Shown: positions 5,788 through 11,993 of the stretch, piece by piece
Position numbering within the stretch: position 1 is the first letter of the stretch
How the letters are laid out: the number at the start of each line of letters is the position of its first letter
DNA from: an uncultured Collinsella sp.
Lineage (GTDB): Bacteria; Actinomycetota; Coriobacteriia; Coriobacteriales; Coriobacteriaceae
Reading direction: 5' to 3'
DNA length: 11,993 nt
Assembly (NCBI GenBank): GCA_900542315.1
Contig: UQMV01000049.1
Span: forward strand, 1-11,993
Position numbers and translations under genes: made by a program
Notes under the pieces: generated by a model
What the model saw: only the letters and a program-made list of their open reading frames with translations
The model's database searches: none
Told to the model about the DNA's origin: nothing

Positions 5788-6192
5788 ATGGCTATCGAGA
5801 AGACCTTCATCATGATTAAGCCCGACGCCGTGCGCGACCGCAAGATCGGCGAGATTGTTGCTCGCATCGAGCGCAGCGGCCTTGTCATCGAGCGCATGGA
5901 GATGACCACGCTCGAGCGCGCTACCGTCGAGGAGCACTACGCCCATCTGGCCGACAAGCCCTTCTTTGGCGGTCTCTGTGACTTTATGACGAGCGGTCCG
6001 GTCGTCAAGATGGTCGTTTCCGGTCTCTCCGCTGTTGCTAAGATGCGCACCCTCATGGGCGCTACTAATCCGCTTGACGCTGCTCCTGGTACCATCCGCG
6101 GCGACTTTGCCGTCGATGTCAACGCCAACGTGATCCACGGCTCCGACTGCTTGGAGAACGCCGAGATTGAGATCAAGCGCTTCTTTGGCTAA
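5788..6192 (+). CDS. ndk: Nucleoside diphosphate kinase
   Basis: Ndk transfers the gamma phosphate of ATP to other nucleoside diphosphates through a phosphohistidine, which balances the NTP and dNTP pools. The 134-residue length is typical of bacterial enzymes. The signature NVIHGSD (residues 114-120) contains the catalytic His117. Lys11, Tyr51, Arg87, Thr93, Arg104 and Asn114 fall at the positions that bind the nucleotide in the family. The ATG at 5788 has GAAAGG (5775-5780) seven bases upstream, and the protein there begins MAIEKTFIMIKP as expected; the longer frame from 5746 has no such support. It is monocistronic, with operator-like repeats and a promoter upstream and a terminator 41 bases after its stop. 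The neighbouring rpiB is convergent. Confidence 0.98.
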   Translation: MAIEKTFIMIKPDAVRDRKIGEIVARIERSGLVIERMEMTTLERATVEEHYAHLADKPFFGGLCDFMTSGPVVKMVVSGLSAVAKMRTLMGATNPLDAAPGTIRGDFAVDVNANVIHGSDCLENAEIEIKRFFG

Positions 6193-6232
6193 ACCAGCTT
6201 TGACTCCTTAAAGCTGTTAGCGTGTGGCTTGG

Positions 6233-6265
6233 GCGCCGCGGAACTCCATCCGCGGCGCTCTTTTA
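6233..6265 (+). terminator. Terminator after ndk
   Basis: A perfect 9-bp GC stem (6233-6241 with 6250-6258) closes on an eight-base loop and is followed by TCTTTTA. It is a standard intrinsic terminator for the + strand. Confidence 0.88.
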
Positions 6266-6281
6266 TACCAAAACCTATGAA

Positions 6282-6316
6282 GGGGCCCGCTCGGATATGA
6301 GTTCCGAGCGGGCCCC
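6282..6316 (-). terminator. Terminator after rpiB
   Basis: A perfect 14-bp stem (6282-6295 with 6303-6316, loop TATGAGT) lies 28 bases beyond the rpiB stop on the minus strand. There it is followed by TTCATAGGTTTT, a broken T-run. The stem may work in both directions as a second barrier for ndk transcripts. Confidence 0.8.
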
Positions 6317-6343
6317 AGCTGTTAGCTTGCGGCACTGAGTAGT

Positions 6344-6811
6344 TTAGGCTTCGTCGACGACCTTGAGGCCACGCGTGTGGTCGATCTCGTTGAGGAGATT
6401 GACGCGACGCTCGTGGCGACCACCCTCGAACTCGGCGTCGAGCCACTCGTCGACAATCATCTTGGCGAGTTCAGATCCCACGACGCGGGCGCCAAAGGCA
6501 AGCACGTTGGTGTTGTTGTGCATACGGGAGAGCTTGGCGCTGAAGGGCTCGGAGCACACGACGGCGCGCACGCCCTCTACCTTGTTAGCAGCCAGGCTAA
6601 TCCCGACGCCGGTGCCGCAGATCAGGATGCCCAGGTCGACGTCGCCGTTGGCAACGGCCTTACCCACCTTGTAGCCGGCGATGGGGTAGTCAAAGCTCTC
6701 GGAGGTGTCGGTGCCAAAGTTCACGACCTCGCAGCCGCGCTCCTTCAGGTGCTCGGAGATGATGTTCTTGAGCTCGACGGCGGCGTGGTCGTTACCGATA
6801 CCGATCTTCAT
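6344..6811 (-). CDS. rpiB: Ribose-5-phosphate isomerase B (RpiB/LacAB family)
   Basis: RpiB interconverts ribose 5-phosphate and ribulose 5-phosphate in the pentose phosphate pathway. The 155-residue protein has the family's normal length. Asp8-His9 in GNDHA, the active-site Cys65 in ICGTGVG, the following SLAANK, and His98 in MHNNTNVLAFGAR are all present. Arg132 and Arg136 in GRHERRV correspond to the phosphate-binding arginines of E. coli RpiB. The ATG at 6811 is preceded on the minus strand by GAGAGGA at a spacing of seven bases, which rules out the longer open frame to 7027. Some family members act on allose 6-phosphate or galactose 6-phosphate, but only a single gene is present here, unlike the lacA-lacB pair, so RpiB is the best call. 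Upstream lies a region rich in AAACGCT palindromes, suggesting control by a LacI-type repressor. Confidence 0.94.
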   Translation of the reverse strand: MKIGIGNDHAAVELKNIISEHLKERGCEVVNFGTDTSESFDYPIAGYKVGKAVANGDVDLGILICGTGVGISLAANKVEGVRAVVCSEPFSAKLSRMHNNTNVLAFGARVVGSELAKMIVDEWLDAEFEGGRHERRVNLLNEIDHTRGLKVVDEA

Positions 6812-6872
6812 GGATGGTTCCTCTCTGGTCTGTGCGGCGCAAATGCTAAAGGTGTTTACCGCGTTCGACTGC

Positions 6873-6878
6873 ATGATA
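6873..6878 (-). promoter_or_regulatory. Candidate -10 box for rpiB
   Basis: On the minus strand this reads TATCAT, a good -10 match 62 bases before the rpiB start. No good -35 box is seen at the usual distance; that position is occupied by the AAACGCT palindrome (6894-6909). This fits a promoter whose RNA polymerase site overlaps a repressor site. Confidence 0.35.
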
Positions 6879-6893
6879 GCGCGACTTTTGCGT

Positions 6894-6923
6894 AAACGCT
6901 CGAGCGTTTTTTGATCAAACGCT
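6894..6923. promoter_or_regulatory. Operator-like AAACGCT palindrome cluster between rpiB and cyuA
   Basis: AAACGCTCGAGCGTTT (6894-6909) is a perfect 16-base palindrome with AAACGCT half-sites. A third AAACGCT follows at 6917-6923, 23 bases from the first. That third site also belongs to a separated inverted repeat with 6843-6857 (ATGCTAAAG...GTTT against AAACGCTTTAGCAT at 6917-6930). The sites lie between two divergent genes, so one regulator could control both. The pattern is of LacI/GalR type; no regulator gene lies in the window. Confidence 0.5.
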
Positions 6924-7082
6924 TTAGCATGCAACAAGACCGGCTTCTCATGAATGAATGCTGTCAGTTTGTGCTTGAGCGCCGTCCGCCGGAACCATGG
7001 TTGCGGTTTTTGATGCATTGTTATCAAATAAAGGAGCTAACTTTTTTGAGAGCCCAGCCCGTTATGCAAGCAGGAGATACCT

Positions 7083-8402
7083 ATGCCTACCGATTCCATC
7101 CGTGATGCCGCGTTTTGCGATGTTTTGAACCGTGAACTTGTCTGCGCGCTCGGCTGTACCGAGCCCATTGCCGTTGCCTATGCAGCAGCGCTGGCGAGCC
7201 AGACGCTCGGTTGCGAGCCCGATCATATGGATGTTGCCTGCTCGGGCAACATCATCAAGAACGTCAAGAGCGTGACCGTGCCCAACTCGGGCGGTATGCA
7301 CGGTATTGAGGCCGCGGCCGTGCTGGGTGCCGTGGGCGGCGACGCTAAGAGCGCGCTCGAGGTGCTCGAGAGCGTTAACGATGAAGACCGTGCTCGCGTG
7401 GCCGAGCTCCTCGCCGACGCCGGCTACTGCGATGTGTCGCTTGTCGAGGGTGTGCCCAACCTCTACATCAAGGTGACTGCCACGGCCGGGGGCCATACCG
7501 CGGTCGTCGAAATTACCGATCACCACACCAATGTCACGTGCCATACGCTCGATGGTATTCCGGTATGCGGCAAGTCGGCGGGGGAGTGCGCCGCCTGCGC
7601 CGAGCGCGTTGTGGCTGAGCGGGCGGCAGATAACGCCGACACGCCCATGTCGATTGAGACCATCATCGACTTTATCGAGTACGGTGACATTGAGGACGCC
7701 CGCGCTGCCGTTGAGCGTCAGATTGAGCTGAATGGCGCAATCAGTGCCGAGGGCCTTGCGCACGCTTGGGGCGCCGAGGTGGGTCGTACGCTGCTGGGTG
7801 CTCGTGCCGATGACGTCGCCTGCCGTGCCCGTGCCCGTGCGGCCGCCGGGTCCGACGCTCGCATGAACGGCTGCGCGCTGCCGGTCGCCATTGTGTGCGG
7901 CTCGGGCAATCAGGGAATTACCTGCGCATTGCCCGTCATGGAGTATGCCGAGTACCTGCGTTGCGACCACGAGCGCCTGGTGCGCGCCGTGATGCTGTCC
8001 GATCTTATCGCCGTGCATATCAAGAGCTATATTGGTGCGCTCTCGGCGTTTTGCGGTGCTATTTGCGCTGCGTGCGGCGCCGGCGCTGCGATTACCTGGC
8101 TGTGCGGTGGCACACGCGAACAGATCGGCGCGACGGTCTCGAACACGCTCGGCAACGTTGGCGGCATTGTGTGCGATGGCGCCAAGGCGAGCTGTGCCGC
8201 CAAGATTTCCGCTGCCGTCGATGCGGCGATTCTGGGCCATGATATGGCCATGCAGGGCCGCGGCTTCCGTGCCGGTGAGGGCCTGATCCAAGATACCGTT
8301 GAGCAGACAATCGCTAGTATGGGCTACGTAGGCCGCGTGGGCATGAAGGACACCGACGTCGAGATCCTCAACATCATGATCGGCAAAACCCGGGTCTGTT
8401 AA
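7083..8402 (+). CDS. cyuA: L-cysteine desulfidase family protein (CyuA/UPF0597, Fe-S)
   Basis: This 439-residue protein matches the family of E. coli YhaM/CyuA and methanogen L-cysteine desulfidase, related to the iron-sulfur L-serine dehydratase alpha chain. Family members break cysteine down to pyruvate, ammonia and sulfide with a [4Fe-4S] cluster. GCTEP with Cys25 near the N-terminus, CGSGNQG (272-278) and the C-terminal segment CDGAKASC (364-371) are typical, and the protein is unusually Cys-rich, consistent with cluster binding. Which Cys are ligands cannot be fixed from sequence alone. It is cytoplasmic, with no signal peptide. AGGAGA (7072-7077) lies five bases before ATG 7083. It is transcribed divergently from rpiB, and its TAA overlaps the stop codon of the convergent HAD gene. 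Activity on another amino acid such as serine cannot be excluded. Confidence 0.85.
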   Translation: MPTDSIRDAAFCDVLNRELVCALGCTEPIAVAYAAALASQTLGCEPDHMDVACSGNIIKNVKSVTVPNSGGMHGIEAAAVLGAVGGDAKSALEVLESVNDEDRARVAELLADAGYCDVSLVEGVPNLYIKVTATAGGHTAVVEITDHHTNVTCHTLDGIPVCGKSAGECAACAERVVAERAADNADTPMSIETIIDFIEYGDIEDARAAVERQIELNGAISAEGLAHAWGAEVGRTLLGARADDVACRARARAAAGSDARMNGCALPVAIVCGSGNQGITCALPVMEYAEYLRCDHERLVRAVMLSDLIAVHIKSYIGALSAFCGAICAACGAGAAITWLCGGTREQIGATVSNTLGNVGGIVCDGAKASCAAKISAAVDAAILGHDMAMQGRGFRAGEGLIQDTVEQTIASMGYVGRVGMKDTDVEILNIMIGKTRVC

Positions 8403-9157
8403 GACAGCTCGTCGGCTACTTGGTGTTCGTAGAAGGCTTCTACTACGGCGTTGAAGTCGCGGGCGAAGTCTTCCATGGTTCCGCTCCAGGTGGCTCGGCC
8501 GGGTTTTCCCTGGCCAACATAGGCAGTTTGAATGCCGCAGGCGGGGCTGGGGAAGTCGCGCTTGGGATCGTTGCCTACCATAAGGACCTCGTGTGGCTCG
8601 AGCCCCATCACCTGAAGCTGCTCTAGATAGTAGGTGGCATCGGGCTTGCAGCGGGTGGTGTTTCCCATGTGCGTGACGAGCTCAAAGGGAGCGTCGGCCA
8701 GGTCGCCCCAACCCATGCGGCACTCGATGGCCCCCTGGGGAAAGCTGGGGTTGGTAAAGAGCGCGCAACGCAGCCCTGCGTCCTGTACGGCCTGGAGCGC
8801 GGCGTGTGCGCCCGGCATGGCGTGGGCGTTAATGACATCGTCGTTCTTGTACGGAAGAACTTCGCGGTCATAGTAGGTAAACGCCTCGTAGATGAGGGGA
8901 TCGGAGAGGCGGATCCCGCATCGGCGCTCGACCTCTTCTTGGTAAAACTCAAGATTGGTTCGGTTGTCCGTGCCGCTGCGGCGATTGGCGTTGAGGTCGA
9001 CCAGGATGGTGCCGAGGCGTGCCATCGTGCCACCGCGGCTGCGGCGCCCGATATCCGCGAGCATCGAAGAGACATCCTTAAAATAGCGAAGGATGAACGC
9101 GTTGAGGTTGATGCTGAGAAGCGTCTCGTCCATATCGAAAACGACTGCTTTGAGCAC
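8399..9157 (-). CDS. HAD superfamily hydrolase, helical-cap type
   Basis: A 252-residue haloacid dehalogenase family hydrolase, probably a phosphatase of unknown substrate. Motif I is DMDET (Asp8 nucleophile, Asp10), motif II is FTNPS with Thr135, motif III is Lys171 in RCKPD, and motif IV is GNDPKRD (195-201). The insert between motifs I and II, about 120 mostly helical residues, is a C1-type cap as in the phosphoglycolate phosphatase and YjjG groups. The start is GTG at 9157; GAAAGG lies seven bases upstream on the minus strand, supporting it over nearby alternatives. Its stop codon shares TTAA with the convergent cyuA stop, and it is divergent from rpsA. It shares no close similarity with the other HAD protein in the window beyond the motifs. 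Confidence 0.9.
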   Translation of the reverse strand: MLKAVVFDMDETLLSINLNAFILRYFKDVSSMLADIGRRSRGGTMARLGTILVDLNANRRSGTDNRTNLEFYQEEVERRCGIRLSDPLIYEAFTYYDREVLPYKNDDVINAHAMPGAHAALQAVQDAGLRCALFTNPSFPQGAIECRMGWGDLADAPFELVTHMGNTTRCKPDATYYLEQLQVMGLEPHEVLMVGNDPKRDFPSPACGIQTAYVGQGKPGRATWSGTMEDFARDFNAVVEAFYEHQVADELS

Positions 9158-9312
9158 GCGGGCACCTTTCTCGAAAAATCGATCTAGAATCGTTGGCTCC
9201 GGATACTTTACCCCAAAGCCGAATGCCTAGCCGGTTATCGTCAAGTTGCGGAGACGTGTGTTCATAAGATTACGAAAAAGTCTCCACACGAGTAAAAAAT
9301 CGCAGTTCACGC

Positions 9313-9341
9313 TTGAAATCGAACTCATTTCCCCGTAACCT
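9313..9341 (+). promoter_or_regulatory. Weak promoter candidate for rpsA
   Basis: TTGAAA (9313-9318) lies 17 bases before TAACCT (9336-9341). The -35 box is good and the -10 box poor. The start would fall near 9348, giving a leader of about 125 bases before rpsA. It is the best pair I find in the 315 bases between the divergent HAD gene and rpsA; other promoters may be present. Confidence 0.3.
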
Positions 9342-9443
9342 ATACGAACGTGATTGCATAAGCGTCACATTAGTATCTGTCGGCTCCCGAGTGTTCCTAA
9401 ACGTTGTGTGCTTGTCGCACCCTTCTGTAGGTCCTAGCAATCG

Positions 9444-9468
9444 GGGCCCCGTAGTTCGAAAGGGGTCC
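9444..9468 (+). promoter_or_regulatory. Hairpin enclosing the rpsA ribosome binding site
   Basis: GGGCCCC (9444-9450) can pair with GGGGTCC (9462-9468), seven pairs with one G-U, around an 11-base loop. The 3' strand includes the GGGG of the rpsA ribosome binding site GAAAGGGG (9458-9465). Translation of rpsA would need the hairpin opened. Together with the TTG start this suggests translational control, perhaps by S1 itself, as known for E. coli rpsA through different structures. The role is inferred. Confidence 0.5.
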
Positions 9469-9472
9469 ACCT

Positions 9473-10639
9473 TTGAGTGAGATTCAGAACTCGTCCATTT
9501 TCTCTCTTGACGATGTCAACGAGGAGGAGATGAACAACCTCATCGACGGTACGATTACCGACTTTGATGAGGGCGATCTCGTTAACGGCACTGTCGTTAA
9601 GATCGAGCATGACGAGGTGCTCGTTGACATCGGATTCAAGTCCGAGGGCGTTATCCCGGTCCGCGAGCTGTCCATCCGCAAGGACGCTAACCCTGCGGAC
9701 ATCGTTGCACTCGGTGATCCCATCGAGGCTCTGGTTCTCCAGAAGGAGGACAAGGACGGTCGTCTGGTCCTGTCCAAGAAGCGTGCCGAGTACGAGCGTG
9801 CTTGGAACCGCATCGAGGAGAAGTTCAACTCCGGCGAGAACGTCGAGGGCGAGGTTATCGAGGTTGTCAAGGGCGGCCTGATCCTCGACATCGGCCTGCG
9901 TGGCTTCCTGCCTGCTTCCCTCGTCGACCTCCGTCGCGTCAAGGACCTCACCTCTTACATGGGCACCCGCATCGAGGCCCGCGTCATCGAGATGGACCGC
10001 AACCGCAACAACGTTGTCCTCTCCCGTCGCGTCGTGCTCGAGGAGTCCCGTAAGGCCGAGCGCTCCGAGATCCTGTCCAAGCTCAAGTCTGGCATGCGTC
10101 TCCAGGGCACCGTTTCCTCCATCGTCGACTTCGGCGCCTTCGTCGACCTCGGCGGTATCGACGGCCTCATCCACATCTCCGAGCTCTCTTGGAACCACGT
10201 CAACCATCCTTCCGAGGTTGTCAAGGTCGGCCAGGAGGTCGAGGTCGAGGTTCTCGACGTCGATCTCAACCGCGAGCGCATCTCCCTGGGTCTCAAGCAG
10301 ACCACCGAGGATCCGTGGCGCGCACTGGTCAAGAAGTACCCCGTCGGCGCTATTGTCGAGGGCACTGTGACCAAGCTTGTCCCGTTCGGCGCTTTCGTCG
10401 ATCTGGGCGAGGGCATCGAGGGCCTGGTGCACATCTCCGAGATGGCCAACAAGCACGTCGATCAGCCTTCTCAGGTCACCCACGTGGGCGACAAGGTTCA
10501 GGTCAAGGTCATGGAGATCGACCTCGACCGTCGTCGTATCTCCCTGTCCATGAAGTCTGCTGCTGAGACTCTGGGCGTCGAGATCGAGGTTACCCCGCTG
10601 CCTTCCGAGAAGAAGGACGAGGAGACCGACGCCGAGTAA
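9473..10639 (+). CDS. rpsA: 30S ribosomal protein S1
   Basis: S1 binds mRNA on the small ribosomal subunit and helps place it for initiation. The 388-residue protein carries four S1 RNA-binding domains at about residues 33-104, 121-187, 206-275 and 291-361, followed by a short acidic tail (EKKDEETDAE). The last two domains have the classical core with FGAFVDLG and GL(I/V)HISE. This is the short four-domain form common in Gram-positive bacteria; E. coli S1 has six domains. The start is TTG at 9473, seven bases after GAAAGGGG (9458-9465); no ATG or GTG closer to the conserved region fits. Codon use is strongly biased, as expected for a highly expressed gene. The gene appears monocistronic, with a strong terminator 24 bases after the stop. 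Confidence 0.97.
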   Translation: MSEIQNSSIFSLDDVNEEEMNNLIDGTITDFDEGDLVNGTVVKIEHDEVLVDIGFKSEGVIPVRELSIRKDANPADIVALGDPIEALVLQKEDKDGRLVLSKKRAEYERAWNRIEEKFNSGENVEGEVIEVVKGGLILDIGLRGFLPASLVDLRRVKDLTSYMGTRIEARVIEMDRNRNNVVLSRRVVLEESRKAERSEILSKLKSGMRLQGTVSSIVDFGAFVDLGGIDGLIHISELSWNHVNHPSEVVKVGQEVEVEVLDVDLNRERISLGLKQTTEDPWRALVKKYPVGAIVEGTVTKLVPFGAFVDLGEGIEGLVHISEMANKHVDQPSQVTHVGDKVQVKVMEIDLDRRRISLSMKSAAETLGVEIEVTPLPSEKKDEETDAE

Positions 10640-10662
10640 ATCGGTTTGACGATCACTTGTTT

Positions 10663-10696
10663 AAGGGATCCGTCCGCAATGGACGGGTCCCTTTTT
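10663..10696 (+). terminator. Strong intrinsic terminator after rpsA
   Basis: A 13-bp stem with one G-U pair (10663-10675 with 10681-10693) closes on GCAAT and runs into TTTTT (10692-10696). It has every feature of a Rho-independent terminator. Confidence 0.92.
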
Positions 10697-10751
10697 GCAT
10701 TTGGTGCCGAGATGCATGATGCTGCCCATGCTATCCACAAGCTATTTGGTT

Positions 10752-10825
10752 GTCGGTGCATGAAAAAATGCCGACATCCCGCCTCGGGGAGGAGGCGGGA
10801 ACGCACCGAGTAGACGGAGGGGTGC
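10752..10825. other. Structured intergenic segment between rpsA and rnpB
   Basis: A perfect 9-bp GC stem (10777-10785 with 10792-10800) is enclosed by a second stem, TCGGTGC 10753-10759 with GCACCGA 10803-10809. GCACC 10803-10807 can instead pair with GGTGC 10821-10825. On the minus strand the GC stem is followed some nine bases later by six T, so it could be a minus-strand terminator, although I see no minus-strand gene that would need one. No ORF in this 265-base gap is convincing. Confidence 0.4.
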
Positions 10826-10947
10826 GGAGCGCGGTCGCGTCTCGACTGACGACGTTGCCCATCGACAGGATTATTGTAGCGCATGGCGGTTCTTGGTATA
10901 TCGTGTCGAGCGTTTGCGTTGTGCCATTGCCTGCGGCAACGGTGTGT

Positions 10948-10953
10948 TACACT
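10948..10953 (+). promoter_or_regulatory. Probable -10 box of rnpB
   Basis: TACACT, preceded by TGT, lies eight bases before the first paired base of the RNase P RNA at 10962, which fits the start of a mature or nearly mature transcript. No strong -35 box is seen; TTGCCT (10927-10932) is 15 bases upstream. Confidence 0.45.
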
Positions 10954-10961
10954 CTTGCACT

Positions 10962-11323
10962 GCTGAGTGGGCCAGACGGTCGCGCGATGTGCTGCTTGCA
11001 GTACGCGTGAGGAAAGTCCGGGCTCCAGAGGGCGGGATGCCGGCTAACGGCCGGGCGGAGTGATCCGACGGAAAGCGCCGCAGAAAAGAAGACTCCCACC
11101 TGCGCCGCAAGGCGTAAAGGGAAAAGCTGAAACGGTGGTGTAAGAGACCACCAGCGTCGTGGCAACACGGCGGCTTGGCAAGCCCCATCCGGAGCAAGCG
11201 CGAATAGGAACGCTATGGGCCGGCCCGGTCCGCGTTCGGGTAGCGTGCGTGGAGCTGCATGGTAACGTGCAGACAAGATAAATGACCGTTCACGACAGAA
11301 CCCGGCTTATAGGCCCACTCGGC
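10962..11323 (+). ncRNA. rnpB: RNase P RNA (class A)
   Basis: This is the catalytic RNA of ribonuclease P, which removes the 5' leader of tRNA precursors. The terminal helix P1 is formed by GCTGAGTGGGCC (10962-10973) and GGCCCACTCGGC (11312-11323), twelve pairs with one G-U. The universal 5' core GAGGAAAGTCCGGGCTCC (11009-11026) and the 3' core ACAGAACCCGGCTTA (11295-11309) are both intact; they form helix P4 and the catalytic centre. The length of about 362 bases and the layout fit the ancestral type A. The ends are taken from P1; true mature ends may differ by a few bases. The RNA-encoding strand is +, and a protein-coding reading of this segment should be ignored. Confidence 0.95.
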
Positions 11324-11340
11324 AACTATGTTGACGCTGC

Positions 11341-11439
11341 GAACCCGTCAGCGCGGCAATCTGCCTTTCAAGCCTTCGGGCATGACCAAAAGGTCAATGC
11401 CCTTGTCTTTCAAGGCACCTTGCTCGCGCTGACGGGTTC
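11341..11439. repeat. 99-bp imperfect hairpin with perfect 15-bp arms after rnpB
   Basis: Bases 11341-11355 and 11425-11439 are exact reverse complements. Inside, GCAA 11356-11359 can pair with TTGC 11420-11423, GCCTT 11372-11376 with AAGGC 11412-11416, and GGGCATGACC 11378-11387 with GGTCAATGCCC 11392-11402 (one bulge, AAAA loop). The whole segment can thus fold into one long interrupted hairpin, 17 bases after the RNase P RNA. No T-run follows, so it is not a standard terminator. It may help end or process the rnpB transcript, or be a mobile foldback sequence. Its sequence is unlike the 702-831 element. Confidence 0.75.
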
Positions 11440-11554
11440 TCGCTGTTGGCGACGGCATCATTGGCGTTTCCGTTCTTGTTGGCGAGGGCAATGGTACTGC
11501 CTTTGCCGTATTATTGAGGCTGTTTGTTGCTTTGCTTGTTGTTGAGGGGCTTTG

Positions 11555-11993
11555 TTGGACAGCTATTTTACTCTGCAATCGAATATTGAGGTTTCGGGCG
11601 AGTTTGTGGACCGCAAGAGCCGGTTTATTGCCCAGCTGGTCCATATTGAGTCCGAGGATGAGGCGAATGCCTTTATCGAGATGGTTCGCAAGCGTCATTA
11701 CGACGCTCGACACAATGTTCCCGCGTGGATTTTGGTCGATGGACGCGAACGCCAGAGCGATGACGGTGAGCCGAGCCGCACGAGCGGTATGCCGACGCTC
11801 GAGGTGCTGCGCGGCGCGGGGCTCAAAAATGTTTGCTGCGTGGTGACGCGCTATTTTGGTGGCACGCTGTTGGGGCCTGGTGGCTTGGTACGCGCCTATA
11901 CCGCGGCGACGCAGGCGGCGGTGGCCGCGGACGAGCTGCGCCGCTGCGGTGCGGCGCTGCGGGTGACCGACCCGGCCATGGCCGACAACGGCC
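11555..11993 (+). CDS. yigZ: YigZ/IMPACT family protein (UPF0029), 3'-truncated by window edge
   Basis: The visible 146 residues match the N-terminal domain of the YigZ/IMPACT family, relatives of a eukaryotic regulator of Gcn2. The bacterial role is poorly defined; nucleic-acid or ribosome-related binding has been proposed. The family signature is clear: KSRFIA (21-26), SDDGEPS (68-74), TRYFGG (98-103) and GPGGLVRAY (107-115). An in-frame TGA at 11543-11545 and the absence of any ATG or GTG before the conserved region force a TTG start. TTG 11555 is preferred because GAGGGG (11544-11549) lies five bases upstream; TTG 11552 is the alternative. The first conserved segment begins right after the start, so little can be missing. 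The gene follows rnpB by about 230 bases and continues beyond the window. Confidence 0.92.
   Translation, partial: MDSYFTLQSNIEVSGEFVDRKSRFIAQLVHIESEDEANAFIEMVRKRHYDARHNVPAWILVDGRERQSDDGEPSRTSGMPTLEVLRGAGLKNVCCVVTRYFGGTLLGPGGLVRAYTAATQAAVAADELRRCGAALRVTDPAMADNG

Noticed and set aside
6911..7105. 64-codon ORF overlapping the start of cyuA, with two Cys codons after an internal ATG (a possible Cys leader)
   Set aside because: No ribosome binding site precedes either possible start, the Cys codons are not clustered enough, and it begins within the operator palindrome region.
9434..10483. 349-residue open frame on the minus strand opposite rpsA
   Set aside because: Antisense shadow of rpsA with a repetitive Asp/Leu/Val composition and no family resemblance.
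10871..11276. Protein-like ORFs on both strands over the RNase P RNA
   Set aside because: The segment has the universally conserved class A RNase P RNA cores and P1 helix, so the ORFs are incidental.

Overview
The window is a chromosomal segment of a GC-rich bacterium. The proteins, the GAAAGG-type ribosome binding sites, the preference for C or G at third codon positions, and the class A RNase P RNA suggest an actinobacterium of the Coriobacteriia, with Collinsella as my best guess. That assignment is inference from recognition, not from a search. Most genes are housekeeping; I see no prophage, CRISPR array or insertion sequence transposase.

Layout. 1-566: the 3' end of polA (+), cut by the window start, then a hairpin terminator and an unusual 130-bp element with perfect 34-bp inverted arms (702-831). 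843-1670: a Cof-type HAD phosphatase (-). 1671-2224: a divergent intergenic region that is really an argG leader. It holds a promoter, a possible small three-helix fold, a 24-codon ORF with six Arg codons near its end, and several competing RNA helices. 2225-3451: argG (+), then a terminator. 3683-3853: a small unrecognised ORF (+). 3972-5402: argH (+). 5403-5787: 385 bases with no supported gene; it holds a terminator, operator-like repeats and the ndk promoter, and I see nothing clear in 5491-5650. 5788-6192: ndk (+). 6344-6811: rpiB (-), facing ndk across two terminators. 6812-7082: a divergent region with LacI-type AAACGCT palindromes. 7083-8402: a CyuA-like cysteine desulfidase (+), whose stop codon overlaps that of the convergent HAD hydrolase 8399-9157 (-). 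9158-9472: 315 bases without a gene, with a weak promoter candidate and a hairpin over the rpsA ribosome binding site. 9473-10639: rpsA (+), ending in a strong terminator. 10962-11323: rnpB (+). 11341-11439: a large inverted repeat. 11555-end: a YigZ/IMPACT family gene (+), cut by the window end.

How the genes relate. ArgG and ArgH catalyse the last two steps of arginine synthesis and lie on the same strand, separated by a terminator and a small ORF. The most interesting signal is upstream of argG: a short ORF with a strong ribosome binding site, ending in a run of Arg codons (four of six are CGA, a codon argG itself never uses), followed by about 205 bases of mutually exclusive RNA pairings. 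This is the layout expected of ribosome-mediated attenuation by arginine or by charged tRNA-Arg. The mechanism is inferred; the ORF and the pairings are visible in the sequence.
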